A DNA stretch of 64,000 nt from NCBI RefSeq assembly GCF_047730065.1, contig NZ_CP159829.1:2604001-2668000 (forward strand), written 5' to 3'. The notes beneath the pieces are model-generated. The model was not told where the DNA came from, made no database searches, and saw nothing but the letters and a program-made list of their open reading frames with translations. Below, one piece after another: positions 61,267-64,000 of this stretch. Both the position numbers and the translations under genes were made by a program. Position 1 is the stretch's first letter; the number at the start of each line of letters is the position of its first letter. Origin of the DNA: Njordibacter sp028825405. GTDB taxonomy: Bacteria > Pseudomonadota > Gammaproteobacteria > Pseudomonadales > Balneatricaceae.

Positions 61267-61647
61267 CTAATGACGGTAAAAAAGAAACTACTTATTGTTG
61301 CCAATGTGCCCTTTGAAAATACTCTCGACACTGGTAGTGACCTTTGTGGTGCATAGCTGTCTGATGCTCTAGAGGTATACGTGAGGCTTAAGGGTGGCAA
61401 AAATAGCATCAAGGTCGGATATTATTTTACTCGGAGTACTAACTAAATTTTTTATAGATGAATAAAAATAGAGCTAGTCGGCTGCATAAGTAAAGTTTAA
61501 AATAGGGTAGATTTATAACCTGAATTTAACTAGGCAGTATTAATTTCTTGTTTGTATTCGAAGGTTTTTAACCATTCAAATACCGATTTGCGGCTATATA
61601 TTGTCTCCATTGTTTAACAAATATATATATTTAAGGAAGAGTTTTTC

Positions 61648-64000
61648 ATGGCAAACGCAGCCTATACTGATACAGTGCAAAAAGTTTACATTGCCTATTA
61701 TGGTCGTGCCGCAGATCCCGAAGGCTTAGCGTACTGGGAAGACCAGCTCACTGCTAATGATGGTGACCTAGCTTCTATAATGAATTCATTTGGAACTTCT
61801 CCAGAAGCTACTACTTTGTTTGGCAGCCTCACCAATACTATTAAAGTAAATACGCTTTACACCCAGATTTTTGGTCGAGATGCGGACGTTGGTGGTCTGG
61901 AATACTACACTGCACAACTGACTGCAGGCACCATGACGGCTGTATCTATCGCACAAAACATTCTTGATGGGGCTTCAGGTAGTGATGCTACAATTATTAC
62001 TAACAAACTCGCAGTAGCGAAGGCCTTCACAGCAGCGATTGATTCTGATGTGAAGATTCCTGCTTATGCAGGTGACACAGCAGCTTCTTCTGCTCGCAAT
62101 ATGCTTGCTACAGTAGACAAATCAACTAATACAGAGTCATTCGACATCAATACTACTGTTGAAAGTCTAGTTAGTATGGCTGCGCCTGCTGCAGCTGCAG
62201 CATACAACTCTGCGGCGGTAGCTCTTGATGCTTCTGCAGTTGCTTATAATACTGCTCAGACTAATGCCGTTGCTTCTATAAAAGCTGCCGTGGCAGCTGC
62301 CGAGGCAGTTTCAATGTGGTCTGAAGTCTCAAGTTCCGCTACAGACGGCTATCAAGTCAATATAGACTATGTGGGTAAAATAGATGGTTTAGCGTTTGAT
62401 GGAGGCACTGACAAGGGCTACGACCTCGTGCTTGGCTCCAACACCATGATTCCAGGTTTTGAAGAAGGCATCATCGGCATGCAAGCTGGGCAAGACAAAG
62501 ATATTACGGTCACCTTCCCAAAAACCTATCACAAGGCTGAACTTGCTGGTAAAGAAGCTGTGTTCACTATTACAGCGAACACGGTTAGAGAATTAATTAT
62601 AGATGACGTTGCACTTTTGACTGCCTCCCAGGCGGCGGCAGTGATTGCTACAGTTGATGCAACTGCAGTTTCTAGCGCTTTTGCTGCTTTTGCTGATGCC
62701 TCTGCTAAACTAACAACTAGTTCTGCTGCCACATCAAGTATTGATGATGATGCAACTGCTGCAACTACGGCTTCTAATGTTGTTGCAGTAAAAACCTCTG
62801 CTGATAATATTTTGGCTAATGCTGCTGTAGTAAAAACTGCTGCTGATAATGCTTTGGCCAAGGCTCTCGCTATTGCTGAACCTATAAAAACTGCTGCATT
62901 TGATGCTGCACTCGTTGAATTTGAGACAGCAGCAGTTACTTTTAACGCTGCTGTAGCCACTGCTAAAGTTTCTAAGGCAGCTGCTGAAACTGCATCTGCA
63001 AATGTTACTAATGTTGAACTTGCCACAGCTTTTCAAACTGCAGCGGCAGCGGTTGTAACTGATGCGGCAGCTGTTTCTACTGCTGTTTTAATTGCCTCCA
63101 ATGCATCCGCTAAATTAATAACTACTTCTGCTGCCACATCAAGTATTGTTGATGACGCAACTGCTTCTAATGCTATAGCTCAAACTGCCGCTGCCTCTGC
63201 TGGCGCTGCAACTGACGTTTCTAGTGCTGCTGCAGTAAAAACCTCAGCTGATAATGCTTTGGCTGCTGCTTTAGCTACTGCTGCAGTTGATGCTGCACTC
63301 GTTAAATATGATACTGCTGCGATTGCTTATAATACTGCGTCAGCCAATGCTAAAGTTTCTAAAGCTGCTGCTGATGAAGCTACTGCTGCTTATGCTGGGC
63401 CACAAACCCTGATCGTCACTGCGTCTGGTGGCAACTACGTAATAAGTGATCAAGCGAATAAAGCTTTAACTTTCAAATCTGGCTATACCTATACCTTTGA
63501 TCTCTCAGATGCCAGCCTCAGTGCGCATCCTTTAAGGTTAAGCATAGTCAGCGATGGAACACTTAATAAAGGAAGTGCGTATACAACTGGAGTAACAGTT
63601 ACTGGCACCCAAGGGCAGGCTGGGGCATCAATTGCAATTGTGGTAACCGACTCCACCCCGGGCAATCTTTACTACTATTGTTCCAACCATGCCGGAATGG
63701 GTGCGGCCATTGGAGTTTCTGAGTACAACTTAAATGATGTTGCACTTGCTACTGCATCTCAAACTGCAGCTGCTATTGCTGTAACTGATGCAGCAGCTGT
63801 TTCTGCTGCTGCGTTAGATGCTTCTAATGCGGCTGCAAAATTAACAACAACTTCCGCTGCCACATCAAGTACTGCTGATGATGCAACCGCTTCTAAAGCT
63901 ATTGCGGAAACTGCTGCTGTCACTACTTCTGCTGCTACCGCCTCTTCCACTGTTGCTGCAATGAAAATTACTGCAGATGCTGCTTTAGATAATTCTACAA
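61648..64000 (+). CDS. Large modular DUF4214 protein with FKBP and cupredoxin-like domains (3' end outside window)
   Basis: 784 codons open to the right edge; AAGGAAG 8 bp before ATG. Order: DUF4214 units (about 1-100: VQKVYIAYYGRAADPEGLAYW; YTQIFGRDADVGGLEYY), Ala-rich helix region, a trigger-factor-type FKBP prolyl isomerase domain (about 232-314; VNIDYVGKIDGLAFDGG, MIPGFEEGIIGMQAGQ), Ala/Thr/Ser repeats (about 320-585), a cupredoxin-like domain (about 588-690) with His627, Cys678, His681 and Met684 in the right order for a type 1 copper site (LYYYCSNHAGMG), then more repeats. No Sec signal. Probably a secreted giant protein; function unknown. Confidence 0.8.
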   Translation, partial: MANAAYTDTVQKVYIAYYGRAADPEGLAYWEDQLTANDGDLASIMNSFGTSPEATTLFGSLTNTIKVNTLYTQIFGRDADVGGLEYYTAQLTAGTMTAVSIAQNILDGASGSDATIITNKLAVAKAFTAAIDSDVKIPAYAGDTAASSARNMLATVDKSTNTESFDINTTVESLVSMAAPAAAAAYNSAAVALDASAVAYNTAQTNAVASIKAAVAAAEAVSMWSEVSSSATDGYQVNIDYVGKIDGLAFDGGTDKGYDLVLGSNTMIPGFEEGIIGMQAGQDKDITVTFPKTYHKAELAGKEAVFTITANTVRELIIDDVALLTASQAAAVIATVDATAVSSAFAAFADASAKLTTSSAATSSIDDDATAATTASNVVAVKTSADNILANAAVVKTAADNALAKALAIAEPIKTAAFDAALVEFETAAVTFNAAVATAKVSKAAAETASANVTNVELATAFQTAAAAVVTDAAAVSTAVLIASNASAKLITTSAATSSIVDDATASNAIAQTAAASAGAATDVSSAAAVKTSADNALAAALATAAVDAALVKYDTAAIAYNTASANAKVSKAAADEATAAYAGPQTLIVTASGGNYVISDQANKALTFKSGYTYTFDLSDASLSAHPLRLSIVSDGTLNKGSAYTTGVTVTGTQGQAGASIAIVVTDSTPGNLYYYCSNHAGMGAAIGVSEYNLNDVALATASQTAAAIAVTDAAAVSAAALDASNAAAKLTTTSAATSSTADDATASKAIAETAAVTTSAATASSTVAAMKITADAALDNST

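Larger units (their letters stand above)
51320..64000. mobile_element. Second accessory region linked to ssrA (right end not seen)
   Basis: Begins at the tmRNA 3' end with a tyrosine integrase and contains AlpA-like, phage-remnant, DUF4214 and phn genes. No second copy of the ssrA 3' end was found to 64,000, so the right border is outside the window or lost. Many broken genes indicate decay or several layered insertions. phnDCE and the glycosyltransferase may be cargo or resident genes. Confidence 0.4.

Noticed and set aside
62529..63026. Alanine/Val/Ser-rich open frame on the minus strand
   Set aside because: Shadow of the repeat region of the FKBP/cupredoxin gene, which has the ribosome site and domain matches.
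51344..64000. Second copy of the ssrA 3' end as right border
   Set aside because: Searched by eye for the last 20 bases of tmRNA; only chance partial matches (for example near 60,013) were seen.

Overview
This window is a chromosome segment of a marine-type gammaproteobacterium. The order carA-carB-greA / yhbY / rlmE-ftsH-folP-glmM-tpiA-secG-tRNA-Leu ... metY-rimP-nusA-infB-rbfA-truB-rpsO-pnp, together with dapB-dnaJ-dnaK-grpE / recN / fur / bamE / rnfH-ratA / smpB-ssrA and ilvA / rpiA / serA, is the order known from Pseudomonas and its relatives. Protein sequences are of gamma type (73-99% coverage alignments to E. coli by eye, same lengths), and the tmRNA tag is ANDENYALAA. No finer taxonomic placement is claimed.

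Layout. (1) 1-13.5 kb: core housekeeping genes (threonine deaminase, ribose-5-P isomerase, phosphoglycerate dehydrogenase, then the metY-rimP-nusA-infB-rbfA-truB-rpsO-pnp translation/RNA operon on the minus strand, an initiator tRNA, and three small metabolic genes). (2) 13,664-30,004: a 16.3-kb genomic island inserted in the 3' end of a tRNA-Leu(GAG) gene. It has a 21-bp perfect core repeat at both ends (76/84 identity over the longer repeat), paired 12-bp-spaced arm-type repeats at both ends, a P4-type tyrosine integrase, an AlpA-like regulator, a small CHC2 zinc-finger primase-like protein, a RepA-like ATPase, and a ten-copy 11-bp iteron array. Its cargo is a cluster of DUF4214 proteins: two very alanine-rich paralogues with near-identical ends and different middles, a beta-propeller-like protein, and a serralysin-type metalloprotease with RTX repeats. 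(3) 30-51.3 kb: a second long block of core genes up to the tmRNA gene, with recognisable heat-shock (sigma-32) and SOS (LexA) sites.

(4) 51.3 kb to the right edge: a second, partly decayed accessory region starting at the 3' end of ssrA. It begins with another tyrosine integrase with its own 12-bp-spaced paired repeats, an AlpA-like gene, clustered short direct repeats, and broken remnants (Gp2/YfjJ-like replication gene, terminase-small-subunit-like gene, HGGxSTGP gene, DUF4214 gene). Embedded in it are an apparently intact phnD-phnC-phnE phosphonate/phosphite uptake operon, a family-4 glycosyltransferase, and the beginning of a large modular DUF4214 protein that contains a trigger-factor-like FKBP domain and a blue-copper-like domain among alanine-rich repeats. 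This last gene runs off the right edge.

How the accessory genes may work together (inference): every DUF4214 protein whose C-terminus is visible ends in Asp followed by hydrophobic residues (DLWVA or DLFI), as do serralysin-family type I secretion substrates, so the two islands appear to distribute a family of secreted, repeat-rich surface or matrix proteins. The type I transporter itself is not in the window. Copies of the same DUF4214 3' end plus about 190 bp of downstream DNA occur in both islands, showing exchange between them.
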